Shown: piece after piece, positions 1 to 8,023 of the stretch
Layout: each line of letters begins with the position of its first letter
Position numbering within the stretch: position 1 is the stretch's first letter
Assembly: GCA_022564295.1 (NCBI GenBank)
Contig: JADFLR010000030.1
Location: forward strand, 1-51,427
Length of the DNA stretch: 51,427 nucleotides
Reading direction: 5' to 3'
DNA from: Bacteroidota bacterium
GTDB lineage: Bacteria > Bacteroidota > Ignavibacteria > Ignavibacteriales > Ignavibacteriaceae
Translations under genes and position numbers: made by a program
Notes under the pieces: generated by a model
What the model saw: the letters and a program-made list of their open reading frames with translations, nothing else
What the model was told of the DNA's origin: nothing
Database searches by the model: none

Positions 1-945
1 CTAACAGATAATTATTGCTATTCAATTCAAATAAGTCAAATACCATTGGATAACATCGATGAAACATTAAGGATATATAATTCTCTAAAAACAAAATATT
101 TAGTCTATTATTATAAGGGCCCCAATAAAGATAATTATCGAATTAGGGAATCTAAAATTAATGTAGGTTGTTTTGATTCAAAGATAGATGCAGAAAATTA
201 TATTAATATTTTTAAAAATGTTGAAGGCTATGATTCTAAAGTAGATAGCATACGACTATTTATTGATAGCTATAAAAATGAATTTGATATAATTTCTACC
301 CCTAGTACAATTTGGAAAAGAAGAGATAATTATACAGAAGAATTATTTATATTTGATAGTACTACAGTACAAAGATCATCGCTGAGTGTCTACTCAAAAG
401 CTGTGATTTCACCTGATGGTAATAATGTGATTTTTTATTTCAATAAAAAAATAATTAAGCTTAATTTAAAAACATTAGAAACTGCAACATTAGTCGAAAA
501 TTCAGATGTTTATTTTTGGGGATTATTTAACTCACAACCTAGATGGTCATATAATGGTGAATATATTGCTTTTTTAGATATCTATAGATGGGAAACAACA
601 ACAAGTTTATGGATTATAAGACCGGATGGTTCAAACCTTACTTGTTTAATAGACAATACTAACATAAATAGAGAAGCTATAAAATCATTTTTATGGCATC
701 CTACTAAAAATGAAATAATTTTTGTAGAAGGTTTTCCTTATGGTACAATAACCATTGGTGGTAGTTTATATTTTTGTGATTTAGATGGAAATAAACATAT
801 ACTGGCTGAGAAAAATGTTGAACATAGGAAAGAAATACATTTTAAATTTTTTATCGATGATAAATATATCTTTTACAGAGTTGGTCATTGGGATGAAGAA
901 TATATGCAAATATCGTATTCAGACCATACAATTGAAATACCCTGA
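1..945 (+). CDS. SPOR-like / beta-propeller protein, 5' end missing
   Basis: The reading frame is open from base 1, so the gene starts left of the window; the TTG at 46 is only the first start-like codon inside it. The first ~75 visible residues alternate YSIQIS..., a helix, YLVYYY, then INVGCF.S..DAENYI, which looks like a SPOR peptidoglycan-binding repeat (inferred from pattern). The rest (roughly residues 100-299 counted from 46) carries TolB/PD40-like blades: 'VISPDGNNVIFYF', 'PRWSYNGEYIAFL', 'LWIIRPDGSNL', 'FLWHPTKNEIIFV', 'LYFCDLDGNK'. Such combinations are usually envelope-located. The gene is very AT-rich compared with the operon at 1391. The exact function is unknown. Confidence 0.6.
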   Translation, partial: LTDNYCYSIQISQIPLDNIDETLRIYNSLKTKYLVYYYKGPNKDNYRIRESKINVGCFDSKIDAENYINIFKNVEGYDSKVDSIRLFIDSYKNEFDIISTPSTIWKRRDNYTEELFIFDSTTVQRSSLSVYSKAVISPDGNNVIFYFNKKIIKLNLKTLETATLVENSDVYFWGLFNSQPRWSYNGEYIAFLDIYRWETTTSLWIIRPDGSNLTCLIDNTNINREAIKSFLWHPTKNEIIFVEGFPYGTITIGGSLYFCDLDGNKHILAEKNVEHRKEIHFKFFIDDKYIFYRVGHWDEEYMQISYSDHTIEIP

Positions 946-1238
946 GAACAGTACATCTTTGCTGTCCGTTAAAACTACTTAATAATTAAAAAATCCTTTT
1001 TCACTTACATTCTAAATCAATATATATCTTTCTACAATTGAGTTTATTTTATTTGGCGGCATTGATAAAGAAGTCTAAGCCACAACTACTTCATTAAAAG
1101 TTATCTTCTGTAATCAATTTGAGGTGAGGTTTATTCCAAAAACATAACCCTGCTCAGGATTTTGTGGATTACTCTCAAAGAATAATTTCCCTGTAAAGAG
1201 TAAGTTTTTTTGTTAAAAAACAAAGAATATCTGAAAAT

Positions 1239-1268
1239 GTGCGTAACTTGTGAATAACCTGTGGATAA
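1239..1268 (-). promoter_or_regulatory. cluster of DnaA-box-like nonamers
   Basis: Three nonamers lie in one orientation at helical spacing: TGTGCGTAA (1239-1247, one mismatch), TGTGAATAA (1249-1257) and TGTGGATAA (1260-1268). The last two are perfect reverse complements of the DnaA box consensus TTATNCACA. A fourth near match, TTATCCAAA, lies at 1307-1315 on the other strand, and an AT-rich stretch lies to the left. It could be a DnaA-binding regulatory or origin-like site; no dnaA gene is near. Confidence 0.35.
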
Positions 1269-1297
1269 GTAGATCTGAATAGTTCGGTCCTATAATT

Positions 1298-1345
1298 AAA
1301 ATTGGCTTATCCAAATAACACCAAAATTGGTTCTTTCGGGGGAGC
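1298..1345. promoter_or_regulatory. candidate MocR operator repeats
   Basis: AAAATTGG occurs twice (1298-1305 and 1323-1330), 25 bp apart. The first copy is part of TTGG-CTTAT-CCAA and the second of ACCAA-AA-TTGGT. A further GCCAAAAT follows at about 1344. MocR/GabR/PdxR-type regulators often bind direct repeats in their own promoter (family knowledge). Assigning these repeats to the downstream regulator is inference from position. Confidence 0.35.
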
Positions 1346-1390
1346 CAAAATATTCATATCTTTAGTTAACAAAAACATCAGAGAGTAATT

Positions 1391-2878
1391 ATGATACTCC
1401 TTAACCTTAACCGGAAAAATGACATTCCTCTTTTCAGGCAGGTCTTTAACCAGTTAAAAGAAAAAATAGATAATGAAGTACTGAAGCCCGGTGACAGACT
1501 CCCGCCAACGCGTTCATTTTCCAACCAGCTTGGTGTTAACCGCACAACTATTTATAAAGCTTACCAGGAGCTTTGGGCTATGGGCTATATTGAAAGCCGC
1601 TCCGGTTCATACTCTTTTGTTAGGCAGCGCAGAGAGTTAATATTTTCCGATGTGGAATTACCTTCCAGTACTATCAATTGGGCGCTGAAGGCAAATCCGA
1701 ACGCTGAGAAAGCTTACCGGATGTTCGATGATATCGGATATCCGTTCAGTGAAGTTATAACGAAATTTGAGGGAATTGATTTTGCCAGACTTCATCCCGA
1801 CACACGAATTTTCCCGGTTAATGAATTCAGAAAATCTTTGAATAAAGTAATCACAAATAATGGTAGAGTTGTTTTAGATTACGGCGAATGTAAAGGCTTT
1901 GCACCCTTACGTGAATACATCGCACGCAGACAAAGATTGCATGGTATATCAATCAGCTCCGAAGAAATACTGATTACTAACGGGGCGCAAAACGCCATAG
2001 ACCTGCTGATGAAGTTATTGACAAAACCGGGCTCACGTGTTTTTGTTGAATCACCAACTTACGGTATGATAATTCCCACACTTACTTTTTATGACTGCGA
2101 AGTTGTAGGCATACCAATGCGGGAAGATGGAGTTGACCTGGAAGCTATTGAGAAAGAATTCAAAAACGGACTTCCGATTTTCTTCTATACAATGCCGAAC
2201 TTCCATAACCCCACCGGGGTAACAACAAATCAGGAGCAAAGAGAAAAGCTGATTGCACTTTTCGAACGATATAACATACCGATTATTGAAGATGCTTTTG
2301 AAGAGGAGATGAAATATTTCGGGAAGGTTCCGTTGCCGATCAAATCAATGGATATAAACCAGATAGTAATTTATGTAGGCAGCTTCTCGAAAATTCTCTT
2401 TCCCGGTATCAGACTCGGCTGGATTGCTGCGGATAAGGAATGTATAAAACGTCTCGCTGCTCTTAAACGTTTTAGCGATATCAGCACTGCGCTGCCCGAA
2501 CAGGCAGCCCTTGCAGATTTTTGCCAACAGGGGCATTACGAACTCCATATCAAACGGATCCATAAAATTTATCGCAAGCGGATGATGCTGGCTGTTCATA
2601 CGTTGGAAAAAAAAATAAATAACAAAAATGTAACCTGGATAGAACCAAACGGAGGATTTACTATTTGGTTATCAATGGATAAAATTACCCTCGATTACGA
2701 AGAGTTAAATAAAATATTTCAATCATACAAAATAAGACTTGCATTGGGCAAAGACTTCTTTCCACATGAAGAGAAAGAAAAATATTTCAGATTAGCTATT
2801 GCCAGTCTGGACGAGAAAGAAATTGTTGAAGGTATAGAGAGGCTGTCGAAAGCTGTCGATCATATCTATAACGGCTGA
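1391..2878 (+). CDS. MocR/PdxR-family transcriptional regulator (GntR HTH + aminotransferase domain)
   Basis: The N-terminal winged helix of GntR type (about residues 10-75) contains 'PGDRLPPTRSFSNQLGVNR' and 'TTIYKAYQELWAMGYIESR'. A fold-type I aminotransferase domain follows from about 115 to the end. PLP-site residues are visible: N273 in HNPTG, D301 in 'IIEDAFEEE', the Schiff-base lysine K334 in 'SFSKILFPGIRLGW', and a C-terminal 'FRLAIASL' arginine. The length of 495 aa is normal for MocR proteins, which use bound PLP or an aldimine as a signal and often control the adjacent pathway genes. Here it heads a same-strand operon of an aminotransferase, an acetyltransferase and an exporter. 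The ATG is preceded by AGAGAG. The effector is unknown. Confidence 0.9.
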   Translation: MILLNLNRKNDIPLFRQVFNQLKEKIDNEVLKPGDRLPPTRSFSNQLGVNRTTIYKAYQELWAMGYIESRSGSYSFVRQRRELIFSDVELPSSTINWALKANPNAEKAYRMFDDIGYPFSEVITKFEGIDFARLHPDTRIFPVNEFRKSLNKVITNNGRVVLDYGECKGFAPLREYIARRQRLHGISISSEEILITNGAQNAIDLLMKLLTKPGSRVFVESPTYGMIIPTLTFYDCEVVGIPMREDGVDLEAIEKEFKNGLPIFFYTMPNFHNPTGVTTNQEQREKLIALFERYNIPIIEDAFEEEMKYFGKVPLPIKSMDINQIVIYVGSFSKILFPGIRLGWIAADKECIKRLAALKRFSDISTALPEQAALADFCQQGHYELHIKRIHKIYRKRMMLAVHTLEKKINNKNVTWIEPNGGFTIWLSMDKITLDYEELNKIFQSYKIRLALGKDFFPHEEKEKYFRLAIASLDEKEIVEGIERLSKAVDHIYNG

Positions 2879-2909
2879 TACTTTGTTTTGATATTAAATT
2901 GGAGATAAT

Positions 2910-4112
2910 ATGAATTACGATAGAATACTTGCAGCCAGAACATCGCGGATAAAAGCAAGCGCGATAAGAGAATTGTTAAAATTAGCAGCGAACCCGGATT
3001 TGATCTCACTTGGGGGCGGTCTGCCATCACCTGAGAGTTTTCCCCTTGATCTCGTGATGGAACTAACTGAAAAAGTAATTAACAAGTATGGCTCAGCAGC
3101 TCTGCAATACGATACGACCGAAGGGTTTACTCCTTTGCGTAAAGCGCTGGTTGAATATATTAATGCAAAAGGTATTGATGCCGGTTTGGAAAACATTTAT
3201 ATAACTTCCGGTTCGCAGGGATTTTTAGATGCCATTGGAAAGCTGCTGATTACACCGGGAGATTATGTTGCTGTTGAAGGACCTACTTACCTCGCAGCGC
3301 TGCAGGCGTTTAACGCATATGAAGTACATTATGCCCAGATGCAAGTGGATAAAGAAGGTGTTATCCCTGAATCAATGGAGGAGATAATACAATCTTACCC
3401 TGTAAAATTCGTTTATACGGTTCCAACATTTCAAAACCCTTCAGGTAAAACCATCGGAGTACAAAGACGGGAAAAAATTGCAGAAATTATTTTAAAACAT
3501 GATGTGCTGCTAATTGAAGATGATCCATACAGTGCATTGCGGTACAAGGGTGAGGAGCTTCCTACTATAAAATCAATGGCGCCCGATAATGTAATTTATG
3601 CAAGTACGTTTTCCAAGATATTTGCCCCCGGGCTAAGGATAGGTTTTTTTGTGGCTCCCGAAAAACTAGGAAGATGGTTGGTCCTCATTAAACAGGGGGT
3701 TGATCTTAATACATGTACGTTTACACAAGCCCTGGCAACGGAATATTTAACCGGTGGTTATGTATCAAAACAGGTGCAAAAGAATATCAATTTGTACCGC
3801 CCAAAATTGGAGACTATGCTAAAAGAGCTTGAAGATAATTTCCCTAAAGATTTTAAATGGTGTGAACCGGATGGCGGAATGTTTTTATGGGTGGAAGGTC
3901 CGGAAGGAATGGATATGGAAAAAGTTTATAAGAGGGCAATTGAAAAAGGAGTGGGTTTTGTTCCGGGTACTTTTTTCTTCCCCAACCCTGGTGATGGAAT
4001 TGAAACAATGAGATTAAACTTTACAAATATAGCAGAAGAACAGATAAAGCAGGCAATTAAAATCTTAGCATCGGTTGTAGAAGAAGAGATGAAAATAACC
4101 AGCATTAATTAA
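2910..4112 (+). CDS. PLP-dependent aminotransferase, class I (LysN/2-aminoadipate-like)
   Basis: This 400-aa fold-type I aminotransferase has the subgroup's 'LISLGGGLPSPESFP' N-terminal signature, substrate-loop 'YDTTEGFTPLRKAL', N176 in 'FQNPSGK', D204/Y207 in 'EDDPYSALRY', and the PLP lysine K236 in 'STFSKIFAPGLRIGF'. It resembles the LysN/aromatic or 2-aminoadipate transaminases, which accept a broad range of amino acids, so the real substrate cannot be read from sequence. It lies 31 bp after the MocR gene and 12 bp before the GNAT gene, so the three are probably co-transcribed. GGAGA before the ATG is a good ribosome binding site. Confidence 0.88.
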   Translation: MNYDRILAARTSRIKASAIRELLKLAANPDLISLGGGLPSPESFPLDLVMELTEKVINKYGSAALQYDTTEGFTPLRKALVEYINAKGIDAGLENIYITSGSQGFLDAIGKLLITPGDYVAVEGPTYLAALQAFNAYEVHYAQMQVDKEGVIPESMEEIIQSYPVKFVYTVPTFQNPSGKTIGVQRREKIAEIILKHDVLLIEDDPYSALRYKGEELPTIKSMAPDNVIYASTFSKIFAPGLRIGFFVAPEKLGRWLVLIKQGVDLNTCTFTQALATEYLTGGYVSKQVQKNINLYRPKLETMLKELEDNFPKDFKWCEPDGGMFLWVEGPEGMDMEKVYKRAIEKGVGFVPGTFFFPNPGDGIETMRLNFTNIAEEQIKQAIKILASVVEEEMKITSIN

Positions 4113-4124
4113 AGAGGAGACTAA

Positions 4125-4628
4125 ATGAACAACGAAGTAATTATACGCTCTAAAAAAGAAGAGGATCGTGAAAAAGTTCTTGAGGTTGTAAACTCTTTTG
4201 TTAAAGATAGTTTTGCCGCTTACTCGGATGAATATTATTCTTCATCAATTGTGGATGAATGGAGTAATAAAGCAAAGGTTTTTTTGGTCTTGGAGACCGG
4301 GAATAAAGTTGTCGGTTTCGGATTTGTGGCTTCATACAAACCATTTAAAAGCTGTAATCACGTTGGAGTGCTTACATATTTTATCCTGCCGGAATATACT
4401 GGTAAAGGATTAGGCACAAAATTATTTAACCAGTTAATCTCAAAGGGCAAAGACTTAGGTATAACAAACTATCTCGCCCATATATCCTCCAGGAATGAAC
4501 AGAGTTTAAATTTTCATAAAAAGCATGGCTTTCAGGAAGTTGGAAGATTTAAAGATATGTCTGTAAAGTTAGGTGAATCTATTGATATGGTATGGGTTCA
4601 GAAACAATTTATTGTAAGATTGGCATAA
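4125..4628 (+). CDS. GNAT-family N-acetyltransferase (phosphinothricin/L-amino acid acetyltransferase-like)
   Basis: The protein is 167 aa. The acetyl-CoA pyrophosphate loop (motif A) is seen at about 88-102, 'LPEYTGKGLGTKLF'. Motif B follows at about 120-140, 'ISSRNEQSLNFHKKHGFQEV', and a 'DMVWVQKQF' strand ends the fold. This pattern fits the Pat/MddA-type subgroup that acetylates the amino group of amino acids or analogues such as phosphinothricin and methionine sulfoximine (family knowledge). The ATG follows AGAGGAG, a strong ribosome binding site. Its place between an aminotransferase and an exporter suggests it modifies the aminotransferase product or protects against it (inference). 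Confidence 0.85.
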   Translation: MNNEVIIRSKKEEDREKVLEVVNSFVKDSFAAYSDEYYSSSIVDEWSNKAKVFLVLETGNKVVGFGFVASYKPFKSCNHVGVLTYFILPEYTGKGLGTKLFNQLISKGKDLGITNYLAHISSRNEQSLNFHKKHGFQEVGRFKDMSVKLGESIDMVWVQKQFIVRLA

Positions 4629-4631
4629 CTA

Positions 4632-5519
4632 ATGAATCGTGGTATAGCTTTTGCTCTTGGTGCTTATATTTTTTGGGGATTACATCCAATCTATTGGAAA
4701 CTACTGCAAGACGTCCCGTCGTTTGAGATAGTTTCACATCGAATTATATGGTCATTTGTTTTTTTTGTTATAATAATTTCCTTTCGTAAGGGATGGAAGG
4801 AATTAAAAAAGAAAATTAAGGAAAGCAAAAATAAACTCATCCTCTTTGTACCAGCTCTTCTGATCGGATCTAACTGGGCTCTTTATATCTGGGCTGTTAA
4901 TGCCGACTTTATTATTGAAACAAGCTTAGGATATTTTATATGTCCTCTTATCACAGTCTTTTTGGGTGTCGTTATTCTTCATGAGAGTTTAAGAAGGATT
5001 CAATGGATTGCAGTGCTTATAGCCGGAACAGGTGTTTTGATTATGACATTCATTTACGGTCAATTTCCATGGATATCACTTTATCTTGCAGGAACGTGGG
5101 GAACCTATGGATTACTCAGAAAAAAGTCCCCGTTAAATTCAGTTGAAGGATTGACTCTCGAGATAACATTATTATCCTTACCAGCTATTATTTATCTTGT
5201 ATTTTTAACAACGAGTAACTCCGGTTCTTTTTTAACTGACCTTCCTACAAGTCTGCTTTTGGTAGGAAGTGGAATAACGAGCGGACTACCACTAATCGTA
5301 TTTATTGTGGGGGCGAGAATGATAAACCTCTCCTTAATTGGAATTTTACAGTACATCTATCCAACGCTTATTTTTATAGTTGGGGCTTTTATTTACGGAG
5401 AGCCATTGAGTGAAGCAAAGATGATCGGGTTTATGTTTATTTGGGGTGCATTAATTATATACACAATTGAAGGAGGTTTCTTTTTAAATAGAAAAAAAAT
5501 ACTGATCACAAATGACTAA
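4632..5519 (+). CDS. rarD: RarD-type EamA/DMT superfamily permease
   Basis: This 295-aa inner-membrane protein has about ten hydrophobic segments and begins 'MNRGIAFALGAYIFWGLHPIYWK', the typical RarD start. It also shows 'SHRIIWSF', 'NWALYIWAV' and 'ETSLGYFICPL', all RarD signatures. DMT permeases of this kind export small amino-acid-like molecules; RarD itself is poorly characterised. It begins 3 bp after the GNAT stop codon, so translation is probably coupled. The operon context points to export of an acetylated or transaminated product. Confidence 0.88.
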   Translation: MNRGIAFALGAYIFWGLHPIYWKLLQDVPSFEIVSHRIIWSFVFFVIIISFRKGWKELKKKIKESKNKLILFVPALLIGSNWALYIWAVNADFIIETSLGYFICPLITVFLGVVILHESLRRIQWIAVLIAGTGVLIMTFIYGQFPWISLYLAGTWGTYGLLRKKSPLNSVEGLTLEITLLSLPAIIYLVFLTTSNSGSFLTDLPTSLLLVGSGITSGLPLIVFIVGARMINLSLIGILQYIYPTLIFIVGAFIYGEPLSEAKMIGFMFIWGALIIYTIEGGFFLNRKKILITND

Positions 5520-5833
5520 CCTATTAGCAGAATAATCACGCCGTTTAGAATTTCATTCCGCAACTGAAGCCGAACAAGTGTAGCCTAATGCTGCACCTCC
5601 TTCAATCAGTGCCTGACCGTATTCCCGTCCAAAAGGCGTCGGGCAAGTTGGCTACCGGTTATTCACAACACCGTTATATGTAAAAAAACGAAATAATAAA
5701 TATAATAGAAAATAAACGCAATTGTGTTTATACCGCTAAATTGGGATTATAAGAAAAATTGTTTTTATACACTCGTTGTATGCTATTTAAATTTAGAATA
5801 AATTAAACATGATTAGTTATTTGAATATATAAA
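5520..5833. other. gene-free boundary of the accessory island
   Basis: The first ~160 bp are clearly richer in G+C and contain an imperfect palindrome (see the attC-like entry). From about 5680 the DNA turns abruptly AT-rich up to the PLD gene start. No ORF is convincing. This looks like the edge of inserted DNA. Confidence 0.5.
5569..5680. repeat. attC-like imperfect palindrome
   Basis: GCCGAAC (5569-5575) faces GTTATTC (5658-5664), and the arms GTAGCC (5580-5585) and GGCTAC (5650-5655) are perfect inverse complements. An inner CCCG/CGGG pair sits at 5624-5627 and 5640-5643, and CCGTTATATG ends the element (5671-5680). Size (~100 bp) and layout resemble an integron attC site, whose outer boxes are RYYYAAC and GTTRRRY, but the fit to those boxes is only partial. 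No integrase is in the window. Confidence 0.3.
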
Positions 5834-7204
5834 ATGAAATATAGAGAAGATAATAGCATTGAATTTTTGCCTAGCGGACACAGTTCTTATGATTTGAGGT
5901 GGAGAATACTAAACAGTGCACAGTCATCCATTCACTTAGTAACTTTTTCATTTATGAAAGATGAAACAACTAAAAAACTATTTGAGTTATTGAAAAGCAA
6001 AGTAGAAAAAGGAGTTAAAGTTCGAATAATTTATGATGAAATTGTTAACAGAACAACATTTATAGGTAGTTGGATAAAAGATTTACAGCAAAAAGGAATT
6101 GAAACATTTGGATACAACTCCTTAAAAGATGGGTGGCATATAGATTTTAAAAAAGGACATCCATTTAAACAGATTATGATGACCGTAAAACTAAAACTAA
6201 AACAACATTACCATGAAAAATACTTTATTGTTGATAACCAACATTTAATTATTGGAGGAATTAATTGGGGTGATAAATATGCTTTTGGTGGCATTAGACC
6301 TAAGGCATGGAGAGATACGGATGTTTATATGACAGGAGAAATAGTAAAAGATGTGCAACTTCAATTCTTAAAAGATTATACTATGCAAAAAGAATGGAAT
6401 GTGCAGAAGAAAATTAAAAAAATTAAATATCCTGAATTTGTTCTTTCTTACTTAGATACCTATAAAAATAATGATCATATTCGTTCAAAATATTCAAACT
6501 TGTTTGAAGATCAATCACCCAATAAAAAGTCTGACAACAAAATAAAAATTGCATACATAGCATATAAACCATACGACGAAAATGAATTAAAACTGACCAA
6601 TTTATTTTTAGAAAAAATCAAAAATGCTAAAAAAAGAATTTATTGGGGCTGTCATGGAATAAGACCCCCAAAAATATTTGCTGAGTATTTAGTTGAAGCT
6701 GTTAAGCGTGGGGTTGAAGTTCTTTTAATTACCAATTCAAAAAAATCATCGAAAACCTTAATGGTTAACGGTTTATTAGGTTGGATGTATTGGGAATGTA
6801 CCAAACATTATAAACACCTTTTAGAAAATGGAATTGAAATTTATGAGTGGCAAAAACCTGGTGCATTTCATTCAAAATATTTAATAATAGATGATGATTA
6901 TGTTTCCTTAGGATCATACAACATTGCTAATGGGTCTGGATACCATCATTCAGAAAGTAATATCATTATTGAAGATGAAAATTTTTGCGAAAAAGTATAT
7001 CAGCAATTTTTGATAGATTTAAAAGATTGTAAAAAACTAGATAAAAAGAAGTTCAAATTTCCTCGAGATAACGCCTTTAATCGAATAATACATGAACGAA
7101 ACAAAATGATTCGTGAAGACCTGCTCACTGAATCAATTAAAAAAGACCTTCAAGAGGGAAATTATAAGCAATTCCCATTATATGAATTCATCGACATTAG
7201 TTAA
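5834..7204 (+). CDS. phospholipase D-like protein with two HKD motifs
   Basis: This 456-aa PLD-superfamily protein has two complete catalytic motifs: H127-x-K129-x4-D134 in 'HYHEKYFIVDNQHLIIGG', and H346-x-K348-x4-D353 in 'FHSKYLIIDDDYVSLGSYN'. A single chain with two HKD motifs is the cardiolipin synthase/phosphatidyltransferase layout. There is no signal peptide or membrane segment, so it is probably cytosolic or membrane-peripheral. It could act on phospholipid; a nuclease role is less likely but cannot be excluded. It is followed after 15 bp by a C92-type hydrolase gene in the same AT-rich island, probably as one transcript. Confidence 0.85.
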   Translation: MKYREDNSIEFLPSGHSSYDLRWRILNSAQSSIHLVTFSFMKDETTKKLFELLKSKVEKGVKVRIIYDEIVNRTTFIGSWIKDLQQKGIETFGYNSLKDGWHIDFKKGHPFKQIMMTVKLKLKQHYHEKYFIVDNQHLIIGGINWGDKYAFGGIRPKAWRDTDVYMTGEIVKDVQLQFLKDYTMQKEWNVQKKIKKIKYPEFVLSYLDTYKNNDHIRSKYSNLFEDQSPNKKSDNKIKIAYIAYKPYDENELKLTNLFLEKIKNAKKRIYWGCHGIRPPKIFAEYLVEAVKRGVEVLLITNSKKSSKTLMVNGLLGWMYWECTKHYKHLLENGIEIYEWQKPGAFHSKYLIIDDDYVSLGSYNIANGSGYHHSESNIIIEDENFCEKVYQQFLIDLKDCKKLDKKKFKFPRDNAFNRIIHERNKMIREDLLTESIKKDLQEGNYKQFPLYEFIDIS

Positions 7205-7219
7205 TTTAAGGAAAAAATT

Positions 7220-7936
7220 ATGAAGATTATAACAAATATCCGTAACGGATTTTTAAAATTTTTTGGCGATATAAAGATATTTAAATTTCCTTTTTTTCTT
7301 TTATATGACCCAGGTAGTTATAAAGTAAAAGGAAATGAGGTTAGAACCGTCATTGAATCAATACAAAAAGGCGATATTTTGGTGAGAGGGTACACCAATT
7401 ATTTAGATGGTTTTTTTATACCTGGTTTTTTTAGTCATACAGGATTGTATCTGGGGAAAACCAAGAAAAGTGATTTAGGAAATTCTGATGTAGAAGTAGA
7501 TAAATTTCATGAGGGCGATCAAGTCGTAATTCACTCGATGGCAGAGGGTGTTTTTATGGAAGATGTGATCAGCTTTTGTAGATGTGATCACCTTATAATA
7601 TTACGTAGAAACACTAATATAGAATCAAATTTGGATCCAGAAGAATCCTTTAAAACTGTCTATGAAAAGTCATTGGAACACTTAGGAAAAAACTATGATT
7701 TTAAATTCGACTTTTCCGACAGAGGAAACCTATCCTGCACAGAACTAGTTTATGTTTGTAATGAAGATTTTTTACCTAAATATCAAGTAAAAATAAAAGA
7801 ACGTAATGTGTTTTTTAGCAAAAGGAAAATGCTTATTCCAGACGACTTTGTTACCAAAGAATTTGAAATTGTATTTACCTCAAAATCTGTTAAAAAAGTA
7901 ACTTTGGAAAAAATATTAAGGATAAACGATATTTAG
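7220..7936 (+). CDS. permuted papain-like (C92/YiiX-type) cysteine hydrolase
   Basis: The 238-aa protein shows the circularly permuted NlpC/P60 order: 'GDILVRGY' and 'FSHTGLYLG' with the catalytic His (H73) come first, then 'VVIHSMAEGVF', then the catalytic Cys (C173) in 'NLSCTELVYVC'. This matches the YiiX/YaeF/C92 group, predicted lipid- or amide-bond hydrolases related to LRAT acyltransferases. There is no clear signal peptide. A GGAAAA motif precedes the ATG, and it sits 15 bp behind the PLD-like gene. The pairing of two lipid-acting families suggests a joint membrane-lipid role (inference). Confidence 0.78.
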   Translation: MKIITNIRNGFLKFFGDIKIFKFPFFLLYDPGSYKVKGNEVRTVIESIQKGDILVRGYTNYLDGFFIPGFFSHTGLYLGKTKKSDLGNSDVEVDKFHEGDQVVIHSMAEGVFMEDVISFCRCDHLIILRRNTNIESNLDPEESFKTVYEKSLEHLGKNYDFKFDFSDRGNLSCTELVYVCNEDFLPKYQVKIKERNVFFSKRKMLIPDDFVTKEFEIVFTSKSVKKVTLEKILRINDI

Positions 7937-8022
7937 AAATTTTTAATTCAACTTTACTAACGCTGGATAGCGGATTAATTGAAGTTGCAAAACAAATGAA
8001 TATTAGTATAATAGAGGTATAA
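7894..8022 (+). pseudogene. truncated PIN-domain (VapC-like) toxin, C-terminal stump
   Basis: A frame without a start codon overlaps the end of the C92 gene and runs to TAA at 8020-8022. Its last ~30 residues, 'LLTLDSGLIEVAKQMNISII' followed by EV, match the conserved end of PIN toxins (the 'LLTLD..L...A....I' segment). The upstream part with the catalytic acidic residues is missing. It ends 1 bp before the antitoxin-like gene, a spacing typical of toxin-antitoxin pairs. This is probably the relic of a toxin whose 5' part was replaced by the PLD/C92 insertion. Confidence 0.5.
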
Positions 8023-8023
8023 A

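Larger units (their letters stand above)
946..1390. other. gene-free region, 445 bp
   Basis: I see no convincing gene here. The left half is very AT-rich. The right part holds a row of DnaA-box-like nonamers (1239-1268) and the promoter/operator region of the MocR gene (1290-1345). TATAAT at 1291-1296 is a possible -10 element. Confidence 0.6.

Noticed and set aside
785-982. 65-codon frame overlapping the end of the first gene
   Set aside because: It is out of frame with the propeller gene and only reads its AT-rich codons in another phase.
5659-5667. Perfect DnaA box TTATTCACA
   Set aside because: It stands alone inside the attC-like palindrome; a single nonamer is expected by chance in AT-rich DNA.
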